This document shows positions 53,574 to 61,735 of a stretch of 64,000 bases of DNA, piece by piece. The DNA lies in the NCBI GenBank assembly GCA_963830545.1, contig CAWHMK010000001.1:1922001-1986000 (forward strand), written 5' to 3'. The DNA comes from DATGJX01 sp963830545 (GTDB lineage: Bacteria; Vulcanimicrobiota; Vulcanimicrobiia; Vulcanimicrobiales; Vulcanimicrobiaceae). Position 1 is the stretch's first letter; every line of letters starts with the position of its first letter. A model generated the notes under the pieces. The model saw only the letters and a list, made by a program, of their open reading frames with translations. It was not told the origin of the DNA and ran no database searches. Both the position numbers and the translations under genes were made by a program.

Positions 53574-54936
53574 TTATGAACGGATTGGCGCCGGATAAAC
53601 GACGGGGCTGCGTAAACCTTTCGCATCGACCGAACGCACGCCCAAAATGTAATTGTCTTTGCTGACCGGCACCGCGGCTTGCGTCACGTTTCCCACGTTC
53701 TTCGAAAATTGCCAAACCGGCGAGGTGGTCTCGCGCCAAACGACGTCGTAAGACGAAGCACCGGCTGCGGCTTTCCATCGCAGCGTCGAGTCGTTGGTGA
53801 GCCGGTTCGTCAACAGTTGCGCGTCCGCCGGCGCATCCGGACCGAGTGCCAGCGCCGCCAGCGCCGCGACATTCATCTTCGTGACGGCGGCGAGATACCC
53901 GAAGTCCAGGTATCCGGGAAGATCGCCGTACTGGACGCCGCCCTCCCGGCGGACGTCCTGATGCTGGTGCCGGAAGTCTTCATGGATTTCAACGAAGCGA
54001 ATCGCCGGAAAACCCTGCGCCGTGAACGATTCCTGATCGCCCCCGCGCAGAAAACGATCGGCGCGGTAGATGAGGACGCCTTGCATCGGCGGGACGTAAC
54101 GCTCGCTGACGGACTTCGTGAACCGCGCGATCTCGCGTGAGGGCGAATCGTTTTCGGAGCCCAGCAAATTGACTCGTGCGTCTTGCGCTCCGGGGGGAAG
54201 CGCCTGGCTGAAAATGCGCACTTGACGTGCGTCCAGCGATCCCGCCGGTGAATTCGGCGTCCCGTCGATGTCATTGTTCAAATCCGCCGCGACGGCGGTG
54301 CCCTTGGCTTTGAGTTCACGCGCGAAGTGATCGGAGCCCCATAAACCCAGTTCCTCGCCGTCGAACACGGCGAAAATAATCGTTCCGCGGAAGTGCGTGC
54401 GCGCCATCACTTTCGCCGCCTCGATGACCGCGCTGGTTCCGGAGCCGTTGTCGTCGGCGCCGGGCGCATCGCCGCGCCCGTCGGTGCACTTGCCGTTGCA
54501 GTCGTCGTAGTGGCTGGACATGACGAACGCCGGCGCCGGGCTCGTCGCCTTTGAGCGTTGCGATGACGCTCGATTCGAGAACCGCCCTGGGCGTGCGCGG
54601 CGTTTTCGGTTGCGTGAACGTGTCGAGCGCGACCGTCATGCGCCCGCCGCTGGTCTTCGAAATCGCCTCGAACTGCGCACGGATCCAATCGCGCGCTGCA
54701 AAAACGCCGCGGGTTTGCGAACCCAGGTCCTCGGAAAAGTCGTTACGCGTCCCGAACGCGACCAAACGCGTATCGATCGAACGCAGATCTCCGGCGGAAA
54801 CGGCGCCCACCATCGCTTGAATCCTCGAGTCGAGCGGCGGAGACGAGATCGGCTGGTAGCCGGCAGCGCGCGCACAAATGGCGCTCGAGATAAACGCGGC
54901 AAGCGAAAACGCGGTAATGAGACGGCGAATCATCAT
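53574..54936 (-). CDS. M28-family zinc aminopeptidase, exported (frameshifted)
   Basis: About 453 residues after repair. A signal peptide (RRLITAFSLAAFISSAICA) precedes an M28 catalytic domain: VMSSHYDDC (first zinc histidine and aspartate), GADDNGSGTSAVIEAAKV (bridging aspartate), FAVFDGEELGLWGSDHFA (general-base and ligand glutamates) and FPAIRFVEIHEDFRHQHQD. The C-terminus is a fibronectin-like sandwich (DSTLRWKAAAGASSYDVVWR). One extra G near 54533 breaks the frame within GDEP-APAFVMSSHYD; as given, it splits into two frames. A broad-specificity aminopeptidase in the periplasm is likely. Confidence 0.82.
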
Positions 54937-54949
54937 ACCGTCTGGAGTT

Positions 54950-55429
54950 TTATAGCGCGCCCGCCCTTTCCTGATCCTTCCAAGATTTGCGGCGGAGATA
55001 GCGTCCCAGGACGACCGCGGTTCCGCGCCCCGGAACCGAGTGAACGGCGAAAATGTCCGTGCAGCGGCGCATGATCGGCAATCCTCGCCCCCGCTCGGTA
55101 AGAGCATCGGGCAGCGTGATGTTCGAAACGCGATCGCACGAAAAGCCCTCTCCCGAGTCGCTGATCGTCGCCAGGATTTTGTCATCCTCGATGCGGCAGT
55201 GCACTTCGATGACGTCGCTCGTGCGCGAATGTTCGATCGCGTTCGCGAGCGCCTCGGCGACGGCGAATATGAATTCTCCCAGCTCCAGGTCGCTGATCTC
55301 GTGATGACTCGCAAACGACAAAACCTGGTGCCGCACGCTCCGGCTGAATCGCGCGTTGGGGGGTATGCGAACGCGGAGGCTGCGCCCGCCGGGCGCGTCC
55401 TCCGCCTTGGCGAAGCCGGTTGAAGTCAC
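54950..55429 (-). CDS. RsbW-like anti-sigma/serine kinase (HATPase_c_2)
   Basis: A 159-residue GHKL ATPase of the RsbW/SpoIIAB type. AVAEALANAIEHSRTSDVIE is the N box, ISDSGEGFSCDRV the G1 box, and RGRGLPIMRRCTDIFAVHSV the G2 box and following strand. Such proteins bind sigma factors or phosphorylate anti-anti-sigma proteins. No sigma factor or STAS protein is adjacent, so the partner is unknown. Confidence 0.86.
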   Translation of the reverse strand: MTSTGFAKAEDAPGGRSLRVRIPPNARFSRSVRHQVLSFASHHEISDLELGEFIFAVAEALANAIEHSRTSDVIEVHCRIEDDKILATISDSGEGFSCDRVSNITLPDALTERGRGLPIMRRCTDIFAVHSVPGRGTAVVLGRYLRRKSWKDQERAGAL

Positions 55430-55474
55430 GCGCCAAAGATTCTACCGATGGGTTCAGAAAACTAAACGTTGCCG

Positions 55475-55759
55475 ATGAAGACCGCCGCCTACGTTTACAT
55501 CCTGCACTGCCGCGACGGCTCGCTTTACACGGGTTGGACCGACGATCTGGAGCGCAGGCTCGGCGCACATGTCGCCGGAAAAGCATCCAAATATACGCGT
55601 TCGCGTTTGCCGGTACGCCTGGCCGCTTGGTTCGTGCTTGCCGGCCCTTCCGCGGCGCGCACGCTGGAGGCGCGCTTCAAACGCCTGACGAGGCAGCAAA
55701 AACTCGAGGCAATGAGAGCGCGCCAGGCCTTCGGGATTGCCATGAACAACGCTCGCTGA
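55475..55759 (+). CDS. GIY-YIG endonuclease-domain protein (UPF0213-like)
   Basis: A 94-residue single-domain GIY-YIG protein: AYVYILHCRDGSLYTGWTDD carries the YVYI-to-YTGWT signature, then LERRLGAHVAGKASKYTRSR with the catalytic arginine, ARTLEARFKRLTRQQKLE with the metal-ligand glutamate and a YcaC-like tail. Such small proteins are conserved but poorly understood; DNA repair or mobile nuclease remnants are proposed. I chose the ATG at 55475. It ends four bases before the cyclophilin gene. Confidence 0.85.
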   Translation: MKTAAYVYILHCRDGSLYTGWTDDLERRLGAHVAGKASKYTRSRLPVRLAAWFVLAGPSAARTLEARFKRLTRQQKLEAMRARQAFGIAMNNAR

Positions 55760-55762
55760 CCT

Positions 55763-56251
55763 ATGGCGACGCACACCGCCCCTGCGGGCGAAGAACTCCA
55801 AAGCTACACGGAAAAGGCGCGCACGTCCCGCGCGCGCATCAGCACGGGCAAAGGCGACATCCTCTTTACGTTCTATCCCGACGACGCGCCAGCGCATTGC
55901 GCCGCCTTCGTGAAACTCGCCGAAGCGGGATTCTACGACGGTCTGACGTTCCACCGCGTGGAGCCCGGATTCGTCATCCAGGGCGGCGACCCGTCCGGCA
56001 ACGGCACGGGCGGTCCCGGTTACAAACTGAAGGCTGAATTCAATGCGCGGCCGCACGTGCGCGGCACCGTTGCGATGGCTCGATCGGCAAATCCCGATTC
56101 AGCAGGCTCGCAGTTCTACGTCTGTTTGGACGACGCGCGATTTCTCGACCGGCAGTATACCGTCTTCGGGCAGATGACGGACGGATTCGAAGCCCTCGAC
56201 GAAATTCGCGTGGGCGACGTCATGTCGAAGGTGACGATCGAGCCGAAGTAG
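55763..56251 (+). CDS. Cyclophilin-type peptidyl-prolyl cis-trans isomerase
   Basis: A 162-residue bacterial cyclophilin. YDGLTFHRVEPGFVIQGGDP contains the catalytic arginine (FHR), GNGTGGPGYKLKAEFN follows, and GTVAMARSANPDSAGSQFY is the core signature before FLDRQYTVFGQMTDGFEALD. No signal peptide is present, so it acts in the cytoplasm. The first 30 residues are a short hydrophilic extension. Confidence 0.93.
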   Translation: MATHTAPAGEELQSYTEKARTSRARISTGKGDILFTFYPDDAPAHCAAFVKLAEAGFYDGLTFHRVEPGFVIQGGDPSGNGTGGPGYKLKAEFNARPHVRGTVAMARSANPDSAGSQFYVCLDDARFLDRQYTVFGQMTDGFEALDEIRVGDVMSKVTIEPK

Positions 56252-56254
56252 CGC

Positions 56255-57133
56255 TCAAAGATCGGTGCCGGCGACGCGGCCGTACACGATGCGCGAAATT
56301 TCCGCGATGCCGTCGTACGCTTCGCCGGGCGAATCCAAACCGCTCGTGTAAACGGCAATGACGTACGGGGAATCGCCGTACGGATCGACGATCGCGACGT
56401 CGCTTCGCGAGCGGCTGAGCTCGCCCGTCTTGTTCGCAACGGGAGTTCCGTGCGGCACCCCTCGCGGAATCGTATCGCGATCGGTTTGTCCGAGCATGAT
56501 GCCGATCATGCGCCGGGAGGATTCCGGCGAAGCTACCGTCGGGATCTCTTCACGGACGCTGCGCTCCAGTTCGAACAGCAAGTGCGCCATATCGGCAGGC
56601 GTCGTTCGGTTGTCCATGTGATGCAGAATTGCCGAGGTGTCGAGAAAGTGCCGTTTCAAGTGCGTGTCGTGCAGGCCGGCGTGCCGCGTGACGGCGTTGA
56701 TGCGATCGAAACCGAAGTGCGTGATGAGCAGATTGCTCGCGGTGTTGTCGCTGAGTTGAATCATCGGCACGATGAGCTCCGCGACGGTAAATCGCTCGCC
56801 GCCGGAGGCGTTCGCCATAAAATCGGAGCCGCCGATGAGGTCGCTCGCGTGGAACGTAATGTGCTCGCGCATCACCGCCGGATTCCGCTCGGCCGCTTTG
56901 AATGCGGTCAGCATGATCAGCATCTTTATCGTCGAGGCGCTCGGAAACGAAACTCTTGCGTTGTACGAGGCAAGCGGCGCGCCAAAGGCCATCGTGTGCG
57001 CGTATATGCCGACGCTCCCCGGGATGCGCTCTATCGCCGGACGCAGCAACGCGTCGAGCGGCTCCTGCGAGCGCGCGACGAGTGGAAGCGCGCACGACGC
57101 GAGCGAGCCCAAAAAGAATGCCGATCGTTTCAT
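56255..57133 (-). CDS. Class A beta-lactamase-like serine hydrolase 2, exported
   Basis: About 292 residues with a signal peptide (RSAFFLGSLASCALPLVARS). FPSASTIKMLIMLTA has SxxK, LSDNTASNLLITHFG has SDN, and ANKTGELSRSRSDVAIV has KTG. The Glu166 region (expected between THL and the TTPADMA helix) reads THLKRHFLDTSAILHHMDN with no glutamate, as in the paralogue at 3169-4044. The start overlaps the upstream permease stop as TGATG, so it is cotranscribed with the ABC-2 permease. It may act on beta-lactams, cell-wall peptides or another substrate. Confidence 0.82.
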   Translation of the reverse strand: MKRSAFFLGSLASCALPLVARSQEPLDALLRPAIERIPGSVGIYAHTMAFGAPLASYNARVSFPSASTIKMLIMLTAFKAAERNPAVMREHITFHASDLIGGSDFMANASGGERFTVAELIVPMIQLSDNTASNLLITHFGFDRINAVTRHAGLHDTHLKRHFLDTSAILHHMDNRTTPADMAHLLFELERSVREEIPTVASPESSRRMIGIMLGQTDRDTIPRGVPHGTPVANKTGELSRSRSDVAIVDPYGDSPYVIAVYTSGLDSPGEAYDGIAEISRIVYGRVAGTDL

Positions 57134-57927
57134 CAAGACCCCGTGCCCTGGTAGTGTTGCAATCCGATTCTCCAAAAACCGTAGGATACCGCCAGCCAGC
57201 CTGCGCCGATGACCGGCGTCAGCAGCCCGATTTCCGGCGAGAGGGAAAGACCCGTTTCAGCCTTGTGCAGCAAGAACGTCGCCGGAAAATAATTCATGAA
57301 AGCAAAGGGAAACACGAACGAGAGAATGATGCGTACGCCGCGCGTGTAAATGCTTATCGGATAACGCGTAAATTCTTGTTCCAGAGACATGATCACCCAG
57401 CGCAGCGTGTCGACGCGTACGAACCAAAACGACACCGTGGCGACGGCAAGCGAAATGCCGAGATCGATGAGCGAGCCTCCGAGCATCACGAGCGGCACGA
57501 AAATGACGAATGCGGCATCGACGTGCACGCCGCTGTAACGCGTCGCCAAGACGAAATACAGGATCGCCAGAATGAGCCCGTCGGGAAAGATTTGAGAAGG
57601 CACCGTGAGGGTCTGAAAAAGTGCGTCCTGAGGGCGCACGAGGAAGCGGTCGAATCGTCCTTCGCGCACGTAGTCGGGAACGTTCACGACGGTGAAGAAG
57701 AACGTGTTGTGAAACTCATGCGCCAGCATCCAGAGAGCGTAGAGGAACGCCATCTCTTTGAAATCCCAGCCGTTCATCGACGGAAATTGCCGAAGCGTAA
57801 CCCAGAGCGCGGCGAGCGCGGTTCCGTGATAGACGATCGTGAAGCCGAACCACATGAAAAAATTCGCGCGGTACTCCAGCATCGTCAGGAAATTGATGCG
57901 CCAGTATTGGTAGTACGTTGCGAGCAT
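57133..57927 (-). CDS. ABC-2 type transporter permease (ABC2_membrane_6/DUF990)
   Basis: A 264-residue polytopic membrane protein of the DUF990-type ABC exporter group: YYQYWRINFLTMLEYRANFF at the N-terminus, then FFFTVVNVPDYVREGRFDRF (the conserved RxGxxD/E region) and RPQDALFQ, several helices, and the tail YGFWRIGLQHYQGTGS. The paired permease is at 59653-60447 and the ATPase at 61702-62717 on the same strand, separated by alkA and pirin on the opposite strand. The substrate is unknown. Confidence 0.85.
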   Translation of the reverse strand: MLATYYQYWRINFLTMLEYRANFFMWFGFTIVYHGTALAALWVTLRQFPSMNGWDFKEMAFLYALWMLAHEFHNTFFFTVVNVPDYVREGRFDRFLVRPQDALFQTLTVPSQIFPDGLILAILYFVLATRYSGVHVDAAFVIFVPLVMLGGSLIDLGISLAVATVSFWFVRVDTLRWVIMSLEQEFTRYPISIYTRGVRIILSFVFPFAFMNYFPATFLLHKAETGLSLSPEIGLLTPVIGAGWLAVSYGFWRIGLQHYQGTGS

Positions 57928-57932
57928 CGCGT

Positions 57933-58844
57933 ATGAAGTTCAGCTTCCAGGCGGAAGTTTCCGTTCGGCCGCCGTACCGGCTCGATTTGACCGTGGACGC
58001 CTTGCGGCGTCTTGCGGCGAACGTCGTCGACGTCGTGGGCGAAGACGGCGTATACCGCCGCGCGCTGCGTGACGGCACGAGTGCGAATCTGCTCGAGGTC
58101 CGCCAAGCGAGCGCGAACGCACTCACGGTTCGCATCGCGGGAATGCGGGCTGAGCGGTGGCTTCCCGCGATCGACCGGATGTTCGGCACGCAGGTGCGTC
58201 TGGAAGAATGGAACCGCCGCGTTCGGCCGTATCCATGGCTGGCGTTCCTCGCGCGCGAACTGCGCGGATTGCGCCCGCCGCGTTATCCCTCGCTCTTCGA
58301 GGCGCTCGCGCATTCGATCGTCTTTCAACAGATCAGCATTCACGCCGCCGCCTCGATCATGCGCCGCGTCGTCGAAGCCGCCGGAAAACCGGTCGAGCAC
58401 GGCGGTCGCGCGTATTTTCCGTTTTTTACCGCGCAGGATCTCCTCCGCGTCACCGATGCGCAACTGCGCGGCGCGGGGCTTAGCGCAAACAAAGTAGCGC
58501 ATTTACGAAGCGCGGCCGATGCCGTGTCGTGCGGAGCGGTCCGCGAAAGCGAAATCGAGGAGCTGTCGAGCGAGTTGGCTGCGGAACGCTTGTGTACTAT
58601 TCGCGGAATCGGACCCTGGAGCGCCGCCGTCGTTCTTCTGCGCGGTTTTGGCCGTCTCGACGTTTTTCCGATGAAGGATTCGGGCGTCGCGCGCGCGTTG
58701 CGTATGCTTTCGGGAAATCCGCTGCTGGACGCCGGCGCGCTGCTCGAAGCGCTCGGGCCGGTGCGGGGCATGCTGTATTTTCATTTGCTTTTAGGCAGAA
58801 TACGCAACCTCATACCGGCGCCGGCGGATTTGGAGAAGGTATGA
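57933..58844 (+). CDS. alkA: DNA-3-methyladenine glycosylase II (AlkA-like)
   Basis: About 303 residues: an HhH-GPD DNA glycosylase that removes alkylated bases. An N-terminal AlkA-like beta domain (FQAEVSVRPPYRLDLTVDAL) is followed by YPSLFEALAHSIVFQQISIH and the helix-hairpin-helix LCTIRGIGPWSAAVVLLRGF, with the catalytic aspartate in DVFPMKDSGVARAL. I chose the ATG at 57933; a TTG upstream would collide with the divergent permease start. The stop overlaps pirin as ATGA. Confidence 0.9.
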   Translation: MKFSFQAEVSVRPPYRLDLTVDALRRLAANVVDVVGEDGVYRRALRDGTSANLLEVRQASANALTVRIAGMRAERWLPAIDRMFGTQVRLEEWNRRVRPYPWLAFLARELRGLRPPRYPSLFEALAHSIVFQQISIHAAASIMRRVVEAAGKPVEHGGRAYFPFFTAQDLLRVTDAQLRGAGLSANKVAHLRSAADAVSCGAVRESEIEELSSELAAERLCTIRGIGPWSAAVVLLRGFGRLDVFPMKDSGVARALRMLSGNPLLDAGALLEALGPVRGMLYFHLLLGRIRNLIPAPADLEKV

Positions 58845-59560
58845 ACACGCTTCCTCGGACATTCTCGGTGCAGCGCGCCGGGCACCGCTATCACGCCGAT
58901 CACGGCTGGCTCGACACCTATCATTCGTTCAGCTTTGCGGATTATTACGATCCCGGAAACGTGAATTGGGGCGCGCTGCGCGTTTTCAACGACGATCGCA
59001 TTGCCGCGGGCACCGGATTTCCGCCGCATCCCCACCGCGACATGGAAATTCTCACGTACGTCTTTTCCGGCGAACTCGAACACGAGGACAGCATGGGTAA
59101 TCGCGGCGTCGTAAAAGCGGGCGGGGTGCAGTTCATGAGCGCCGGAACGGGCGTGCGGCATGCTGAAGTGAACGCGCGTGCGGACGCCGAGTTGCATTTG
59201 GTGCAAATGTGGGTGATGCCCGGACGCACGGGAGCACCGCCGGCGTACGGTCAAATGGATTTCACGCGCGAAGATCGGCGCAACCGGTGGCTCGCGGTTG
59301 CGAGCGGACATCACGCGCTGACGGCACCGATCGCGCTGACGCAGGATGCCGGTCTGCTTGTATCGCGCCTGGAAAATCACGAAGTGCGCCACACGTTCGA
59401 GCCGTCGCGGTTCGGTTTTCTGTTCGTGGGCGAGGGTGAAATCGAAGCGAACGGCGAGCGTCTCGAAAGCGGCGACGCCGTGCGCATGTACGGGATCGAA
59501 CGTCTCGACTTGCGCGGAAGCGGCGAGATCGTGCTCTGGGATCTGCCCGCGCTAGCGTAG
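58841..59560 (+). CDS. Pirin-family bicupin protein
   Basis: A 239-residue pirin. FADYYDPGNVNWGALRVFND and FPPHPHRDMEILTYVFSGEL give the first-cupin metal ligands (histidines in PHPHRDME), then HEDSMGNRGVVKAGGVQFMS, GTGVRHAEVNA and LHLVQMWVMPGRTGAPPAYG. Bacterial pirins can be iron-dependent quercetinases or redox-linked regulators; which applies here is unknown. It overlaps alkA by four bases, implying a two-gene operon. Confidence 0.93.
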   Translation: MNTLPRTFSVQRAGHRYHADHGWLDTYHSFSFADYYDPGNVNWGALRVFNDDRIAAGTGFPPHPHRDMEILTYVFSGELEHEDSMGNRGVVKAGGVQFMSAGTGVRHAEVNARADAELHLVQMWVMPGRTGAPPAYGQMDFTREDRRNRWLAVASGHHALTAPIALTQDAGLLVSRLENHEVRHTFEPSRFGFLFVGEGEIEANGERLESGDAVRMYGIERLDLRGSGEIVLWDLPALA

Positions 59561-59656
59561 GTTCAGGAGACGATCGAAAACGTAGGCGTTGACGAAGCGA
59601 TCCAGCGTACGCGACACGCGGCTGCCCACGTCGTACGGCGAGCGGGCGGTCGTCAA
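59552..59656 (-). CDS. Possible 34-aa ORF downstream of ABC-2 permease
   Basis: A TTG that overlaps the permease TGA (TTGA) opens a 34-residue frame ending VNAYVFDRLLNLR, with an amphipathic segment SRVSRTLDRFVNAYVFD. It overlaps the convergent pirin stop by nine bases. Nothing like it is known to me; it may simply be open by chance. Confidence 0.22.
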   Translation of the reverse strand: MTTARSPYDVGSRVSRTLDRFVNAYVFDRLLNLR

Positions 59657-60447
59657 CCGCCCTGAATGACTACCCGCCGCGAGGCGGCAGCCCATACGAG
59701 CATGGACAGCACGCTGAAAAGCGCGAGCCACACGATTTGAATGAGCAGGTAACGGACGTAATCGTGCGGGTGAATGACCCCGACGTAGATGAGCAGCGGC
59801 GTCGAGTACACCGCCGCAAAGGGCAGCGCGAACACGATGCGGCCAAAGGCTCCCGGAAAGAACGTGAGCGGAATGATTTGGCCGCTGAGCAGATCCGAAA
59901 CCCAGCGCACGATGAGCTGAACGGCGAACGTTTCCAGCGTCCAGAAGGCGATCGCGTTCATCAGGAAATTCAGGAAAAAGTTCACGAGGTATCCGATGAA
60001 AAACGAGAGGAGGAAGACGCCGAAGACCGGTGCGCTCGGCACGTCGACGTGTACGAGAAGCAGCGCGAACAGTACGGAGGGGACGACCAGCAGCACGTGG
60101 AGCAGCGTTTGGCCGAATCCATCGCTGAAGAAGTACAAGGGCACGCTGATCGGTTTCATCAAGTCCGTCGCGATCGTGCCTTCGCGCACTTTCTCGCGTA
60201 TGAGGCGCGTTCCGTCGACTTCCAGAATCAGCGACATGAGCAGCGCAACGGTCGCGTAGGTGATCATCGAGTGCAGCGGCAGATTCATCGGCGCGACGTT
60301 TTGCGCGTAGAGCGCCGTCCACAGCGATCGCAGAAGATAGACGCGCACCACGAGCGAGCCGATTTCGGTGAAGACCTCCATGCGGTACGTCGCCTCGCGC
60401 GCGAATGCTTTTTTCGCGAACTCGGTGTAGGGCGCGAGCGCGATCAT
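59653..60447 (-). CDS. ABC-2 type transporter permease (partner)
   Basis: A 264-residue DUF990-type permease, the partner of the one at 57133. It begins IALAPYTEFAKKAFAREATY and has VEVDGTRLI-type sequence ILEVDGTRLIREKVREGTIA (the conserved RxGxI region), then TDLMKPISVPLYFFSDGFG, several helices and the tail SRRVVIQGG. The ATG overlaps the repaired lipoprotein stop as ATGA. Confidence 0.88.
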   Translation of the reverse strand: MIALAPYTEFAKKAFAREATYRMEVFTEIGSLVVRVYLLRSLWTALYAQNVAPMNLPLHSMITYATVALLMSLILEVDGTRLIREKVREGTIATDLMKPISVPLYFFSDGFGQTLLHVLLVVPSVLFALLLVHVDVPSAPVFGVFLLSFFIGYLVNFFLNFLMNAIAFWTLETFAVQLIVRWVSDLLSGQIIPLTFFPGAFGRIVFALPFAAVYSTPLLIYVGVIHPHDYVRYLLIQIVWLALFSVLSMLVWAAASRRVVIQGG

Positions 60448-60864
60448 CCCGGTGGAACGGCTAGGTCGTGAATTTCATACGAGCCGTCGCCGTGCTCGAA
60501 ACGCAGACTGCAAATCGTCGCGCGGCGCCGCGGCGAAGGTCGCATTGAAGTACGTCGATTGGTTGGGCGCGATGCTCGGGAGCGCGCAGAACTCCGACGA
60601 AGGCGAAACGTCGCCGGAGCCCGCGCGAACGAGTACGAATTCGCCGGGCGAACAGGTCAGCGGCGCCTTGCCGTCGTTAGTGATCGTTCCCGACACGATG
60701 AGCCCTTCGATCGGCGCGCCGCTCGCGCCGGTTCTCATGGGCGCGGGAACCGCTTCGATTGCCGAAAGATAGTGCACTTTGGCCAGGCGCCCGCCGCTTT
60801 GCGGGCGTCCGCCGGCGCATCCCGCCATCAGGAAAAGCAACAGCGGAATCGCAGCAGCGCGCAC
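60444..60864 (-). CDS. Lipoprotein of the ABC-2 exporter cluster (frameshifted near C-terminus)
   Basis: About 139 residues after repair. A GTG at 60864 overlaps the previous TAG (TAGTG). The lipobox LLLFLMAGC places the mature cysteine at about 16. The rest is a beta-rich domain (GLIVSGTITNDGKAPLTCSP, EFVLVRAGSGD) like small Ig-fold proteins. In the given frame it ends early as RARRRLV at 60475; removing one C near 60524 gives ICSLRFEHGDGSYEIHDLAV and PPG at a TGA (60444-60446) that overlaps the permease ATG. That ending restores the four-base overlaps seen along the cluster. Confidence 0.68.
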
Positions 60865-61634
60865 TATTTCTTCCCCTTTTTTTCGCGCGCAATGGCGGCT
60901 TCGCGCCGCAGCCGCGCTTCTTCGAGTTCGACGAACATGACGTCGACGACTTTCTCGACTTCGACGTTTTGCGCGGGCGGCGGTTCTTCCGTTCGTTTCG
61001 CGAGCCTGGCCGGTGCCGTCTTTTTTGCAGACTCGGCCGCAGTTGAATCCTGTGCGTGCGTTTTGCGGAGGAACTTCGCATACGCTTCCGCAGCTCGCGC
61101 GCGTACGTCGGGCCCATCTTCCAGATTAAAGACGTCCTCGAAGAACGTCATATGCTTGCGAAGATCCGGTGCTTTCTCGGGCGGATAGATGACTGCGGGA
61201 TTGCCGAGCGCGATATGGTGCATCGGAACGTGCTGGCCGCTTTTCACGTGCGTTTTGACGTGGACGATGCCGCCGAGCGCCACACTCGTATGCTCCTCAA
61301 TCGTTGCGCCGTTGAATACTTTACTTCCCGACGCGATGAAACAGCCCGGCTCGATGGTCGCGCCGACGACGTACGCACCCGGACCGATGATGCAGCTCTC
61401 TCCGACGTGCAGCGGAAACTGCAGAACGCTGCCGCCGCTGGACTTCAGGACGGCGTTTTCCATCACGACGCTGTTCGCGCCAATCGTAACCGGCGCTCCT
61501 TCGGCCGAGATCACCGCGCCGAAGAGAATCGCGCAGCCTTCCTCCACGGTGACGTCGCCGCTGAGCACCGCGGTCGGCGCAACGTAAGCGGATGCGTGCA
61601 CGTTCGGTTTTTTCGTTCCGCTCGAAATCAACAT
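60864..61634 (-). CDS. Gamma-carbonic-anhydrase-like hexapeptide protein with charged C-terminal tail
   Basis: About 256 residues. Residues about 8-160 are a left-handed beta helix of the gamma-CA type (VAPTAVLSGDVTVEEGCAIL, GANSVVMENAVLKSS, IEPGCFIASGSKVFNGATIE). The histidines expected of an active gamma-CA are partly missing (the second reads ENAVLKSSGG), so metal catalysis is doubtful. The last 90 residues are helical and charged, ending REAAIAREKKGKK. I chose the ATG at 61634 with an AAGGGA site. It sits inside the ABC-2 exporter cluster between the ATPase and the lipoprotein. Confidence 0.75.
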   Translation of the reverse strand: MLISSGTKKPNVHASAYVAPTAVLSGDVTVEEGCAILFGAVISAEGAPVTIGANSVVMENAVLKSSGGSVLQFPLHVGESCIIGPGAYVVGATIEPGCFIASGSKVFNGATIEEHTSVALGGIVHVKTHVKSGQHVPMHHIALGNPAVIYPPEKAPDLRKHMTFFEDVFNLEDGPDVRARAAEAYAKFLRKTHAQDSTAAESAKKTAPARLAKRTEEPPPAQNVEVEKVVDVMFVELEEARLRREAAIAREKKGKK

Positions 61635-61659
61635 ATCGTCCCTTGCTGCAGTTTCGCCT

Positions 61660-61735
61660 TTCGTCATCTGCGCCGTGCTTTGTCATCCGGGTTGTGCTTT
61701 GTCATCCTGAGCTTGTCGAAGGGCGCCCGGTTCCA
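61660..61735. repeat. Dispersed intergenic repeat, copy D
   Basis: Three units: TTCGTCATCTGCGCCGTGC, TTTGTCATCCGGGTTGTGC and TTTGTCATCCTGAGCTTGTC followed by GAAGGGCGCC. The third resembles the repeat GTCATCCTGAGCxTGTCGAAGG found dispersed in many bacterial genomes. It covers the last codons of the ABC ATPase gene and the gap before the hexapeptide gene. Confidence 0.5.
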
